Assembly: GCA_015698045.1 (NCBI GenBank)
Contig: BLAL01000016.1
Span: 879,501-943,500 of the forward strand
Length of the DNA: 64,000 nucleotides
Source of the DNA: Rhizophagus clarus
Lineage: Eukaryota > Glomeromycota > Glomeromycetes > Glomerales > Glomeraceae
Direction of reading: 5' to 3'
The position numbers and the translations under genes are program-made. How positions within the stretch are numbered: position 1 is the stretch's first letter; the number at the start of each line of letters is the position of its first letter. Below are positions 22,101 through 35,924 of this stretch, one piece after another. The notes under the pieces were generated by a model, which had not been told where the DNA came from, made no database searches, and worked only from the letters and a program-made list of their open reading frames with translations.

Positions 22101-25100
22101 ATTCCTTGAAATAGAATGGAAACTATATTATCTATGATAATAAGATCAGGATTTACTTCATCTATTATTCAATCTACTATATTCATTTTTTCTATATTTT
22201 TTATAAGTACAGTATATTTAAAATAATCTAAAAATAAATGAATAATTAGTTTTATAAAAATATTAATTAAATATAAATAATTACTACTTTAAAGCCAAAA
22301 TTTGTCATTAAGTTTATTATAAAATTTATGATCATACCAATTTGAATTTCTTAATTTATATCTATTTGCATCTGGATTTCTGCTTAGTAGCCATTTTAAA
22401 TTTTTATAGGTACATTTTAAAGAGTATCATTTCACTTGATACTATCTAACCGATATTTCATATTAATAATAACATTAAATATAATTAGTAATTTGAGTCT
22501 AAAGGTCTGAGTGGCAAATATTATCTTCGAATAGCTGATAATGTCTTTACCTTTATTTGATTAATATTAATGCAATATCATCAGGCCACTCTGCAATTAG
22601 TTTATGCAGATTTAGTACTTGAATTATTTAATTATTTGCCATTTTTTTGTAATAAAAATATTATTAGAATGGTAAAAAAGTTTTATAATAGGTATTTAAA
22701 TATATTTCGCAAATATAACTACATAATTAATTAATGATAAATTGTTCTTTTATTTTTTGTAATCTTAGCGGATAAATGAACTGGCTCCAGTTGAAAGTAT
22801 TACATATAACATAAAAGTGATTATTATTTAATTCTATCTAAACTAATAAATATAGATACAATTTTAACACTTAAAAAAAATATTTCTTGTAATCAGTAAT
22901 ATATATAAATTGGATTTGCCTAGCATACATATTCTTAATTCTTAGTAAATTTTGGCATTTTTCTTAATAGTGCTATTCTTGTTTTATTTTAGCATATAAA
23001 ATAAGGATCTTGAAGAATACATATATAACTCAGATCCAATCCCAAAAATTTTAATATAACTTCATACATCTAATTTTATTAAAAACTTTATATAAAATCA
23101 GCATATAAGTTTAAATTTTATATAATTTTATACAATTTAATATCTGAATTTATTATAAAATTTTTATTATATTTATAAAATTTTTTTACAAAAATATATA
23201 ATAAATAATATATATACATAAAAACTTTCATTATAAAAAAAAAATTTTAAAAATAATTTTTAAGTAAAAAATGAATAACATTTTTATAATTTATTAAACA
23301 TTTAGTAATCAAATATTAATAAACTTTATACCATTAGATTTGTTTCATTAAGACGGTTCTAATGATAGTAAAATCATTTTTCTAGGATCAATATTGACCA
23401 AAATAAGGTTTATTAATAAATTTTATTAATTAATTAAAAAATTATTAAAATATTTTCTATGTTAAAATAATGTAAAATTAGCTATTGAATATAAAAATAA
23501 TACTGGAAAATTAAATTTTTTAAAATTTTGTGAACTTATAATTTTCTTTTCCCTTACCCTTCTATCACTTTTTGATCTTATATTCTTTATATAATTTTTT
23601 TTTTTTAAGTTTGTTACACTATCACATCTAAAATTGTTACATTATTACGTTTAATTTTGTTTATTTTTACAATTATATTTGTTACACTATTACATCTAAA
23701 ATGTTTTATAAATCTGTTATACTGTTACATCTAAATTTATTTAATTTATTACGCTCTTATGTCTAAATTATTATAAAAGTTCATATTTTTCTTTTTTTAA
23801 ATTAAAGAGTTAATTTTACAAATTTATTATATATTTATATATTTTACTATTTATAGATTAAGGGGTTAATTTAAAAAATTTTTTACTAAATTTATTATTG
23901 AATTATATTTTATTTTTGTTTATAAAGTTTTATTAATAAGGATGGCTCTGAAATTGATTTTCCTAAAATCCGAAATCCGAAATTTCGAAACCGAAATCCG
24001 AAACATTTCGGCTGGCCGAAATTAAGGCCGAAATCTGTAATTCCAGCCGAAATGCCGAAATTAAAATTAACCAATAAAAATGCGTCACATGAAAACGGGT
24101 ATGTCGAACATTTCCATATTGGGCGATAGCCGTTCCACAAAAATCGATTTTGGTAAGAACGAATCTGGCATCTTGTGTAACATAAACTTCCTAAAAAGGA
24201 AATTCCATGATTTCTGTAATTCCGGCCAGAATTAACCCATAATTTTGGCCAAAATTATATATTTAATTCCGGCATTTCGGCTGGAATTTCGGATTTCGGA
24301 ATTTCGGTATATCATATTATATTAGTTTAAAATATATTATACAAAAATTATATAGTCTTAAATTTGAATGATATAATTGAATTACCAATTTTTAAAATAT
24401 TAAAATTTGGCCCATATTTATTTTTTTAATAAAATAACCAATAATTCTTAATATTAAATTATAAACTTTAAAAATTATTGATTAATTTTATTGAATAATT
24501 AATAAAAAAAATTTTTTTAAGTATTTAAATTTAATTAATCATTACTATAAGTTATTGGTTGAGTATAAAGATAATGCACTATAATTTCTAAATATAATTT
24601 ATAAAATTTTACATTTTTTTTGTACTTTTATAAATAAAAAAAAAACAATATTAAACTTTTAAAAAAAATATATAATTATCTTTTAATTGTTTTGCAAATA
24701 AATTTGCCTGTTTTATTTTTTAATTAAGAATATTTTTAAGTTTTTTTAGATATTTTATTAAATAAAATAATATTTTTATAATAAATTTTATAGTATTTTT
24801 ATTTTTTAAGTAAAAATCATTAAAAGTAAATGATCTACAAATTATTATAAATAGGGCTAAATTTTTTAAAATTAAAATATCTTTTTATCTATTAATTTTA
24901 AAAATATAAAATTATTATCGTTTAATACATTTATAGATAAAATAAAGTTTAGTTTTCTATAATCATTAAGTAATAAGATGTTTTCAATATTTAAAAATTT
25001 ATAAATAATATAATCTTTTATTTACCAAATGTTTAGATACAATTTTGCTACCATTAGATATGACTCAATAAAAGAAATCTAATAAACTAAATTTATCTTT

Positions 25101-27322
25101 TTATGATTATAAAATCTTAAGATATCTTAAAAATTTTAAAATTTTTAAAATTAATTTTAATCTTTACAGTTTAAGAAATAATGTAATATATATTATAATA
25201 AATATATGTCATATATTTATAGCCAATCAAATCAGATTTAATATATTATATAAGATTTAATTATTTTATTCTAAGTAAGATATATATTTATTTATTTTAA
25301 AAAATAAATAACTAGATATATAATAAATTTTAAAGTAAATTTTTATTATTTTAAAAAAATATTTTATATATTAATTATTTAATTTTAATTAGAATTATTG
25401 TATTATATAATTTAATAAAAAAAAAAATAAAAAAATTTTATTAAATAAGCCAAAAATAATATCTAAAACCATTTTTTAATTTAAGTAAACTTATAAAGCA
25501 AATAAAAAAAAAATATTTTTTCTTCATAGATTTTATTATAGAATGTAAGACTAATATATAAAGTTTTATATAATTTGCAAAAAAAAAAAAATTTTGAATT
25601 ACAATTAAAATATTCTTTTATTTATAATAAATTTGTTAAATAAAAAAAAAAAAGAAAATTTTAATAATTAAATAAATATATTTGAGCGCAGCACTAATTT
25701 AAAATAATACTTATTTTATCCATATTTAGTCTTAAAGGATAAATTAATAAATAGCCCATAAAATTTCCGTGACAATCCTGAATGTAAGTTTATTTATTCA
25801 AGATTATGCAAAATAAAGTTACTACCCGATGATTTCCGAAATCAGTATCACTGATTTTTTGACTTTCTACTTGGAAAAAAATTTAAATTTGTATGTATTA
25901 CAAGTTACTTACGATAGATATAATGTAAAATAAAGGATTTCAACATGAAACAACGATCAGATATTGCAACACGAAAATATGAAAAACAAAGAACTTAATT
26001 TATTTTTATCATTTTTTCCAAGTATCAACGATAGATTTTCCGTTGTTTGTAGAAGAAAAAAGAACCATTTTAAAATTCCAGCGGAAGTGAGTAGTTATAA
26101 AGATGATCAACAATAGTAAATAAATATGCAGTATTAAAAATATAATACAAATATTCGACTTTTACGGTATATCGAAATGTACGTTAAATTAAGAGTTCTC
26201 ATTTTGTACTAAAAGATATGTTTCCGATATCTTTTAAATCATCGAAATCATTTTCCGGATTCCAACACCATGGATCAGAAAAACTTAAAACCAATCAATG
26301 AAAAGAAAAAATCTTATAGTAATTTAAAATAAGATTATAAAAGCTCGTAGATCTTACCAAAAATTTCTTTCAAGAAAAAAAAATTAAAAATTTCGTAATT
26401 TCTGCGCAGTAATTGATTTGCTCGATCCGCGAACCGCAGCTTTTTCTTTCAAAAAATCAAGTATCATTTAAAAATCTCTTATTATTTTATCTTTTTTATT
26501 ATAGGATGATTAATAATTTATTATTATGTTTTATAAATATTTTTTTTTTAGTATTGAACAATTTATATTTATTTATTTATTTTATTTTATTTATTTATTT
26601 ATTTATTTTATTAATATTAAAAATTTTTAATTTTTTATTTAAGAATCCAATCCGAATATCTTTTACCAAAAAGTTCTAAGCCCATCGAGTTAAGCCTCGA
26701 TTCACATCGTATTGTCTTATTACGTTTTCATCATTTTGCCTCATTCTTTCTTTCGCATTTTTGACCAAAAATTAAATTACTTGCTTTCCATTTTTAGTTT
26801 TTAATTTGTTAGTAGAATATTCAGTATGATAATTGAGGAAGGAGGCTGTAACGTTTCATCCCTATAACTAATTTTTTATAAATAAAATTAACAAATTTTT
26901 TTCCTGTTTAGCTTATTGTATCAGAATTCAAGGGTACTTTTAAAAAATTGCCCGTAACAGTTATGTTTATCTTTAATAAATAGTATCACATAAGTTACAA
27001 AAAAAATAGTTTCATTTTATTTTTTTTTTTTATGAAAAAAAAACAAAAAGGGATTAATCAACTCAATCAATGATTACCACTAGTATTAATAAAGAAAACT
27101 GAGTTGTACAAAGAGCGTAATCGCTCGGTTGTTCCCCCCCGTAAATAAAAGGCCATTCACCTTGCCTCAATTCTCCTCATTCTTTTCATCGTTTTTTTAA
27201 TTTTGTTTTGGTTGTGCACTGGCTAGCGGCCGTTAATATTTAACAACCTCCTATAGGCATTCGGCGTCCTTCAGGCTTTCCTCCCTCTTTGCATGTATAA
27301 GCGATAAACAATCAGCCAAATC
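19198..27322. other. long AT-rich intergenic region
   Basis: About 8 kb, mostly A/T homopolymer-like sequence without supported genes. Exceptions: a palindromic island at about 23935-24310 (separate entry), a short imperfect inverted repeat at about 22505-22600 (CTGAGTGGCA ... GGCCACTCTGC), and CA/TTACATCTAAA-type repeats at about 23610-23760 (GTTACACTATTACATCTAAA). The last 200 bp before the bHLH gene are C/T-rich and more GC-rich, and are probably its promoter and 5' UTR. Confidence 0.5.
23935..24310. repeat. CCGAAAT / ATTTCGG palindromic island (MITE-like)
   Basis: The left third repeats CCGAAAT many times and the right third repeats its complement ATTTCGG, so the whole folds back on itself. 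The centre (about 24060-24170) is unrelated, with GCGTCACATG and GGGCGATAGCC. There is no coding content; the open frame across it is a product of the repeat. The ends are not sharply defined. Confidence 0.55.
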
Positions 27323-28823
27323 ATGGGGACAGTCAACGGTGGAACCATTATCAGCTTCACACCACCAACTCCTTCTTTACACGCCATAACCAGCCGAATG
27401 CCTTCGCATCATCATCCAAACGGTTGTGCAAACTTTACCTTTCAGATACCTTCAAGTATGTTTACCTCTTTTACTTTTATTTAAAGGGTGTTTGTTCATA
27501 CTTTATTTAAGTTATTTTCTCATCCAAAGTTGAAGAAATAAGAAATATTTGTTCTTAACTAACTATTTTTTTCAAAACACTTGAAATTTTTAGTCGCAAA
27601 TGCTGCAAAGAAGTAAGTTTGGATTTGAAGAAACATATTACATATTCTGAAAAACAATGGCCTTTTTTTGATTCATATAATATTATATACTTAATTAATT
27701 AAATTTTAATAATTTAAGGAACACAAATTCAGCTGAAAGAAGAGCCAATCACAACGCTGTCGAACGGGCACGACGAGAATGCTTAAACACAAAATTTCAA
27801 GAGCTTGCTCACGCTCTCCCTTCCTTAGCGCAAGTTCGTAGACCTTCAAAGTCAATAATTGTGCAAAAATCTCTAGATTTTATTTATAATGCCCGCCAAA
27901 AAGATGAATTGCACGATAAGGAGATGCGAAGCATTCGCAACGAAAATGACTTATTACGTGAAGAAATTAATAAATTAAGAGAGAAGTTAGGGTTAGAACC
28001 TTATCCACCACGCGAAGAATCAAAACATTCTACATCTCAACAAGCTGATGAAGCGAAGGAGGACGCTAAAATCAGCAGCGGTAAAAATCAAAATTCACCA
28101 GAGATAAAGATCGAAGCTGATAATAACACCACCACATCTACCAACGCACAAGAGTCAATAAAGTCCATCGATATTCAAATAAAAACAGAAGAATGTCGTT
28201 CTGACGATGATATCAGTAACGGGAACACTGAGGAAGATTACGATTTAGAAACGTCAGAAGTGATAGACAGTAAAAATACCGAAATAAACCAGCCTATCGA
28301 AACTCATCATCATCAACAACAGCAACCATGCTTACCATATGAGAGTATGTATATGTTTTATATGCTTTGTATATTCACATATTATTTTTACGCACAAGCG
28401 GTTTATTTTATTTTTAAATATGCAATAATTTATTTTAAATTTAAATTTGTTAGATTTGATGTATCCCGCTTCCATACTTGATCAACACAATTTTCCACCA
28501 TCAGAATATAATTACGCAATGGATATTTCACCTATAGAACATCATATTGTTGACCCAAATACTTTACATCTATCATTTGATCAGCATCCAGATCAATTAA
28601 ATGGTATTGTATTTATACATTATCATATTTTATTATAGATTATGATTATTATTATTTTTATTATTTATTTTTATTATTTTTAATTATTAATTTTTTTTTT
28701 TTTAAAAAATTAGAAGAATTAAGTGCATTCTGCGATTTCCAATTACAACAAAAAATGTATCCCTCACCTCCATATGATCCGCCGATGATAGATATGACTC
28801 ATTTGTGGGATGCACATATGTAG
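27323..28823 (+). CDS. basic helix-loop-helix transcription factor (Myc/Max-like class), five exons, 345 aa
   Basis: A nuclear DNA-binding regulator. Exons: 27323-27455, 27594-27612 (only 19 nt), 27719-28344, 28454-28603, 28714-28823; phases fit and give 346 codons with stop. Residues about 56-107 form the bHLH: basic region HNAVERARRECLNTKF with H61, E65 and R69, the H-E-R signature of proteins that bind CACGTG-type E-boxes, then helix 1, a short loop (PSLAQVRRPSK) and helix 2 (SIIVQKSLDFIYNAR). A coiled-coil, zipper-like extension follows (RNENDLLREEINKLREKLG). The C-terminus is acidic and glutamine/histidine-rich, suggesting an activation region. The first ATG of the transcript-like region (27323) gives a short Pro/His-rich N-terminus. 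Target genes are unknown. Confidence 0.88.
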
Positions 28824-31800
28824 ATTCTTTGAGTCCTTTTTTTATGTTTAATATTATAGGTTTTGTGAATAATTTTGTAGACTTTTTTTTTTGGAAACGG
28901 GTAAGCGGGCTGGTACGCCGCTATCTTTCTTCTTAGGAACTATTGATTGACGTGCATAAACATTTTATTTAAATCTATTATACATAATATTATAATTTTG
29001 TTATTTAATAATAATTATTGTAACATCACCAAAATAGATTCTCTCCCTTTTCTTTAGAAAAGTTTGGGTTTCCTCCCTTATTTTCCCAACTCCCCATAAT
29101 TTAAATTTTTTTTATTTAAACGGCTGATTGTTTATCCACCAAAGCAAAATTTTCGTAGGTAACTTTGGTTAACATTTGTAATCTTTGCACACACAACCTT
29201 TTTTATTTAAAGATTTTTATATATACTTTCATTCATTTTTTTTTAATGTATTACATCTGCAATTCATTTAATAATATTCATATCCCCCTTCCTTTTTTTA
29301 CAATTTCTTTTTTTTTCGTATTTGTGGGTTATTCTTATACATAACTTTGGGATATCTCCTTTTACCTTACTATACAAATTTTTTTTTTTTTTTAATTGCA
29401 CATATTTTTTTTTCTTTGCATATATATATTTTCTTTTCTTGCAAATCAACAAGATTTTATACTTACAAAAAAAACAAATATGTGTGATTATTCCAATATT
29501 TCAAATAATTTTTTGGGTTGGCGTTGTTAAAAAAAAAGGTGATTTAAACTTTTGAAAGAAAATTATTGATTTATTGTTCGGTAAGTTGAAGATTCTCTTT
29601 GTAATCCCCTCCTACGGAGAAAAGAAAAAATTTCGTGTTACTCGAATCTAAAAACAATATAAATCAGGTTCTTTTGTAATAATTTTTGACGGATGGCATT
29701 TAAATTATTCTTTAAATTTTATTACTTGTATTTCTTATTAATTAATAATAAATAAATAAAACAATATTCTTTATTTTCTTGTATGTTCTCGTGATCTTAA
29801 ACGAAACAAACCGACAAATCTTAGCGAAAAAAATTTAAAATAACAATATAAATAAATACATTTATTGATTAGTAATATACAATAGGAAATTAATGCCAAG
29901 AAGTATTGATCACATTGTCCGAGAAAATTGATAGGTTACTATAGTAATTTATTTTTAGATTATCTATATGTTAATATAAAAAAATCTGGTTTACTGAAAT
30001 GGTTAAAATCATTATCAAACATTCTATTTATTAATAAATAATATAGAAATATATTAGATTTAAATTTGCTTAGTAATATATTTTATAGAATTTCTTATTT
30101 TAATATATAATTTTAACTAATTAAATACATAAATATATAATTAAATTGAATTTTAATTATTTAATTAAATTCAAATATACTAAAATTATATAGCAGAAAA
30201 ATATATAAACGTATATATATATTTTTTAATTCAAGGATTATACTGAATGGAAAACCAGTTTAAAGTTTTAACTAAATTGTATTTATAAAAAAAAAATAAG
30301 AATGTAAATTATAAATATAATAGAATTAAGTTTTTTTTTGATTAAATAAATTAACTTATTTTTAGTTTTTAATATTTACAGTATGTTAAGAAATATAAAA
30401 AATTCATAACATACTTTATTAAATATTAAAATTTTAATATTTGGTTTTATAGATATTATTTTCTTAAAACTAGTATAAACATATTTTTAAATATTTAAAA
30501 ATTATCATCTTTATTTTTAAATTTATAAATCATTATACACATTAAATTTTTAACATCAGTAGTCATAATGAAGCAAAAAAATTGTATGTATTATAAAAAA
30601 ACATTCCTTTACAATATATTTAAAATAATTTTGATGCAATTCAAATTATTGATTATTAAGAAAATAAATGTAAATAATAATATAAAATTAAAATTATTTT
30701 TTATAATAATTTAATTTAGTTTCCTTTGTAACTAATAATTTAAATCATATGAAATTAACTTATTTTTGTTAGAAAACATTAATTCTATAAATAAAAAAAT
30801 TTGGTTTTAATCTGGACTTTAATTAATAAAAAATTAAGCAAATAATGTTTGCATATGATGATTTGCTAATCCTAATATGATCCTTAATATAAAGATATCA
30901 CATTAAAATAACTGTTTCATATACTTTGAGAATAATTTCTCTAAGTAATATAAGTGTAACTATGTACACTTTGACTATTTTGATACTAGTAAACATAGTA
31001 AATATCACATCAATTATCACGATGAGATTCTAATCATCATATTCAGGGGCTGTATTCTATTTAATTTATTTAAATTGAAATTTATTAGATTATTAATTTT
31101 TTTAGATTCATAATATTTTAAAGAATTTTTTTTTTTATATGATTTATTATACATTATTTTTATGTATTTTTTAATTTAACTAGTATCATTTAACCAATAG
31201 TATTAATTAATTAAAATTTAGGCATTTAATTAATATTAATTATATTTTTTTTACCTATTAAGAAAAAATTAACAAATATATAATAAAATTTTTTTTTAAA
31301 TATATTAAACAAAAGGTAAATAATATATATTATATTATTTATTTTATAAATAAATGCATTAGTTATCCTACTATTTTTTATTTAATCAATTTTATATTAC
31401 ATTATATAATTATTTTTTTATTTTAAAAAAATAAATTCAATAATTTTATTTTAAAAGTAGTACAATAAAATTATTCTTTAGTAAAATAATTAAAAAGCTA
31501 GTTTTACAGTAGTCTTTTTTTAAAAAATATATTACATGATTCTCAAGTAAATAATATTAAGAAAAAGCAAAAAAATAAGAATTATATTAACAGATTTTTC
31601 ACTAAATCTTAATTAATTATAAATCTATTAATAGTTATAATATACATTTAGTTATAATATACAATATTTTTGCTATTTAAAATGCAATAAAACTCCTAAC
31701 TAAGATTACCATGTAAAATAAAACAATAGTGACAAATATTAAACCAATAAGAATATCAACCAGTTTTTCTTAAAATAAGCTTTAATTTATTTTACTTATT

Positions 31801-33289
31801 ATAATTTAATTATAATAAATGGATAGTTAATTTAAGTGGACTTTTTATTCATTGATTTTTGAAAAAGTAATTATTAATTGAATGTAAATAACAAAAATAA
31901 TTTCAAATAGTAATTTTTAATAATATAATCCTTTTAAAAATTACTTTTTTTGTTGTAAGTTATTGTACATGATAGATTAAACTAAAAAAATTTAAAAAAA
32001 TTAAAGTTTTTAAATTAGTTATAATAATTAAGAAAAATTGTAAGCTTATAGATATTTTAAAAATTAGTAAATATTAAAAGAAATATTAAAAACTAACTAA
32101 ATTTAATCAAAGAAAATAAAGTTTTAAACAAGTCAGATCAATTTAAATCAACTTGCAAATCAAGTCAAATTGAGAATTTTTCATTACATTATAATAATTT
32201 GAATCACTGGTCAATTCTGATTCAAATTGATTCTAAATTAAATTAATATTTGACTCAATTTAAGTAAACTTAGATTAATATTTTAAAATCTGTAATTATA
32301 TTATAGTAAATTTATTTAAATATTAAAATGATTAATTATCTGATTATTTTTTTTTCTATTTGAAATGAATGACAATTTAAACAAAAGTGCAGGTTCTTTA
32401 ATAAGAACCTATAGCTTTATATGATTACAATATAATTATTGTAGATAAGTATATATTATTATAAAATATTTTTTTAATTTAGCAATATACTGAGTATAAA
32501 ATTTATTTAATAAGGATCCAAATTCCAATAAAATTGAAATAAAAGTAAAAAGTGGCAAAATAAATAAATTTGTAAAAAAAGAATTATTTATAAATGTTTA
32601 TTTTTCTTTTTTTTTTATATTGTATTTTATACTTTTTATTTAATATTAATAAAAAAATTTAGTATTATATTTAAAGAGATTTTATTATCAGATGGATTAT
32701 TTGTAATAATTAACCTTTTACAATTATAGAAAATAAATACTTTAGACTTTTATTTCATATATTTAATCCTATTATTAAAACTCTATTAGTAAATACTTTA
32801 TATAATAATATTATTAATAAATTTAATGAAGAAAAGAATAAAATATAAGAAATTTTGTAAGTATATTTTATTATTATTTACTTTCATTAGTCAAATGATA
32901 TTAAATAAAGAATTAATCGGGTAGAATTTGGATCACTGGATTCAACCTAATTGATCTCCTATTTTTTTTATTTATTAAATTTTAAAATTCCAATTGCTAT
33001 CAAAAAATAGTGTAAAAGGAAAACACTAAGGTTTCAATTAGGATATTTAAATAGGGTATAATCAGATATATTATATTAATTACTAATAGAATATTTCCTA
33101 TTATCTACTATTGGCATACCAATTGATAAATTTTAACATAATTTTCATTAATAAAAATAAACTGATTTGTATAATTTTATAATTAATTCAATATTGAATA
33201 TTCAAAATTTTTTAAAATAATAATCTTTATTATGAGTTAATATTAAGAAAAACTCTTTCTTACAGATCTGTGAACCAAATTTTCATGAA
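28824..33289. other. AT-rich intergenic region
   Basis: The first 700 bp include the 3' flank of the bHLH gene with C/T-rich patches (about 29040-29090). From 29600 on the DNA is A/T-rich without supported genes or RNA. The small open frames here are low-complexity. Confidence 0.5.
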
Positions 33290-33291
33290 AG

Positions 33292-35296
33292 AAAAATTTT
33301 TATTTTCATCATGAAGAAAGGCTTTTTGCTAACCAACCCAGTCTCAAAAATTACAACAATGTCTTTTACGACTAAAGTTACCCCCTACTACTGCTCTAAA
33401 GAGTATACCTTCCAACTGTTTTCATGATGTTATAGTAGACTTTATCTTAGGACTCATCAAGAGAAACCCTTCAACTATTTTTAGCTTAATAATAACTACG
33501 AACCCCTCAGCTATAGACAAGTTTCTCAGTACTTATAAGGAACAAATGGTTCCTATAGATAAGTTGTCACGAAATATTCATAGAGACGATTGTTTTCCTA
33601 TTATAGCTCAATTTTTAGCTACTTTTCTTAATCTCTTTCTCTTAGACGATGAAAACCAGGAAATTTTTCTCATGGATTCTGAAATTCGCTGGAAGTTAGA
33701 GTACGCAAGCAAACAATCTTCCAATAAGGAAGATCTAGGGGATCCTATGCACCAATCAGACGCGTCAATGAATTTTAATGTATTTGACACAAATTTGATA
33801 GGATCATTAGATGATGTCGATGAATTACTCGCCACACCCTCACGTAATATCACACCCATACCTGTCATGTCCTTGACCAAATCTCAAAAAAGGAGTGCTA
33901 AAAAAAAGGCCCGTAAGGAGAAACAAAAGTTGTAACTTCAATCTCCTTCTGGACTGGATGAATAAGTGGTACCCACTTTTAGCACGGAATCTTCTAAGTA
34001 TACACCCTCTAAACCTTCTGACTCAAGGACGGTTACTTTTAATCAAAGTTTACTTTCTCCCCCTTCCACACCCTACAAGCAGCAATTGAAGCGAGATTCT
34101 AAATCACAATCGACGCTTGTAGACAATGAAAAAAAGCTAAAACAGAAAGAGACAGACAATACGTTAAAAAATAGAAATGTTATCATCACTGGCTATCTTC
34201 CTCAAGATCAAGAACAAGCACATTTATTGGATCTTGTAGTCTATGATATTCTGGCCAAATAGGATAATTATACTCTGTTGGCCAATTTAAGATAATGAGG
34301 TAAAGTCATATCAGTCACTACCAGGATGCACAAGAAGTATCTTTCCGTAAGGGTTAGACTGATTCCAAACCACGAGTGCTTGAAATGCTATAATGGAGGG
34401 GACTGGACTGTCAACTTGAGAGGAATCCTTGTTCGATGGTTCCCTGCTTCCTGGAACCTCTCAGAAAGAAAACAACAAGAAAAGTTCTAAGCTGTCATGT
34501 ACAATCTTCCAGAAGATATGATGGATGCCTCCTTATTCCCAAATGGACGTCCTCACTAATTTTTGTTGGATAGTGGCATTAAATCCTTTAAAATAGTTAA
34601 AGAAGTTGATGGATCCAGAAAGTTGATAGATTACTTTGACACTTGGGATCACGTTTCCACTCGCATAAATAACCCTTAGCTTTAGAATGACGTTAGACTC
34701 TCTTGGTGCCGTTATTCTACCCCCCAACTTCAAGAATTTACGTAGATCTGCTCAAATTGGCAATGCAGAGAAGTCTTCCAGGACTTCTAATGGGTCTAAT
34801 TTTTCTTTTTCAGGTTTAAATACTAATAACCGCAAGAACGATCATAATAAAACTCCTAAATCTAGACGTTCTACCAAGAAGATTGATCATTCAAGAAACG
34901 ACTAGTCTAAAAAACCTGATGTAAAATATTTAATCACTGGGCTGAAGGTATTATTAGAACATTATGTTTAGTTTAGTTGGGAGGGATAGATAGAAAATTC
35001 CATACTAACTTCTTGTAATGCTTAGCATTCGCTTTACGTGATATTATTTTATTTTATTAGATCGTAGAATTTTTCTTTTTCTTTTTTCGTTCCTTTATTT
35101 CTTGAACAATTCTATAACTAGACTTCCTATTACACTAAAGAGAATAGGCTAAGGATATAGTAGTTATAAGATAGTTTGTGACCCTAATGTGAGGAACGGG
35201 CTGACTTTGTCATACTGATCTTTTGTATACTTTTCTATTTTTTTTCAGTAATAAAAGCACTTCTTTTGACTATAAAAAAAAAAAAAAAAAAAAAAA
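33292..35296 (+). pseudogene. decayed LINE ORF1 (gag-like) copy with A-tail
   Basis: A much less AT-rich block in AT-rich DNA. Translation gives long readable pieces in shifting frames: IVDFILGLIKRNPSTIF ... YKEQMVPIDKLSRNIHRDD ... SLTKSQKRSAKKKARKEKQ; then LIPNHECLKCYNGGDWTV and PEDMMDASLFPNGRPH ... FLLDSGIKSFKIVKEVDG; then a basic tail (KTPKSRRSTKKIDHSRN). They are separated by stops (for example at about 33933, 34259, 34489, 34557) and by frame changes. The region ends in GCACTTCTTTTGACTAT followed by about 23 A (35274-35296). No reverse transcriptase follows. It is best read as a dead nucleic-acid-binding ORF1 of a LINE. It is from a different family than the LINE at 1-1290, whose tail differs. 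Confidence 0.6.
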
Positions 35297-35920
35297 TAAT
35301 CTTTATTATTATTTATTTAACCTTATTGTTTATTATTAATTACATATATTATATGAAGATATTATAAAAATTATAAATTTCTATATATAGTATTAAAAAA
35401 AATTTGTTATATACATCTAATAATAAAAACCTTTAAGAACTTAATTAAAACCTAAAAAAATATAAGAAAAATATTAATAAACTGTTTCTTAAAAATAAAA
35501 AGAAATTATTTGTAATATTTATGATTTTAATTAAAAATTCAGTAAAATATTTCTTTTTCAAAAAAATAAATTAAAAAATAAACTAAGTTCATAAAAATTA
35601 TTATAAAATTAGCTTGTTTATTGATAAATATTACTCTGAAATCTAAAGAAAAAATGAAAAATAAATTAAAATAAATGATATTTTAACAGCGATTCATAAA
35701 AAAGATAAAATAAAAAAATTTCCTATCAAATTCATATGTTCAAAAAGTTAAAGAATCAATCAATCTACAAAAAAATAAAAATAAATAAACTGTCATTAGT
35801 AAAAATAAAAAAAACTAAAAAAAAGCTATTAACTTAGTTCAGTATATCTATCTAAAGTTCTTACAATAAAACAAATAAAAAAAAATTATAAATTTTTAAT
35901 ATTTAATAAAGTTTTAAATT
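35297..35920. other. AT-rich spacer
   Basis: No gene or structured repeat is recognised. Confidence 0.4.
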
Positions 35921-35924
35921 TTTT

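Noticed and set aside
22505..22600. Short inverted repeat (CTGAGTGGCA / GGCCACTCTGC)
   Set aside because: Arms are short and imperfect and no target duplication is visible, so it is not called as an element.
23910..24140. Minus-strand frame with repeated FGFRFRNFG-like peptide
   Set aside because: It is the translation of the CCGAAAT repeat island.
26660..26740. Possible tRNA-like B box (CTCGATTCACATCG)
   Set aside because: No matching A box or cloverleaf arms could be formed around it.
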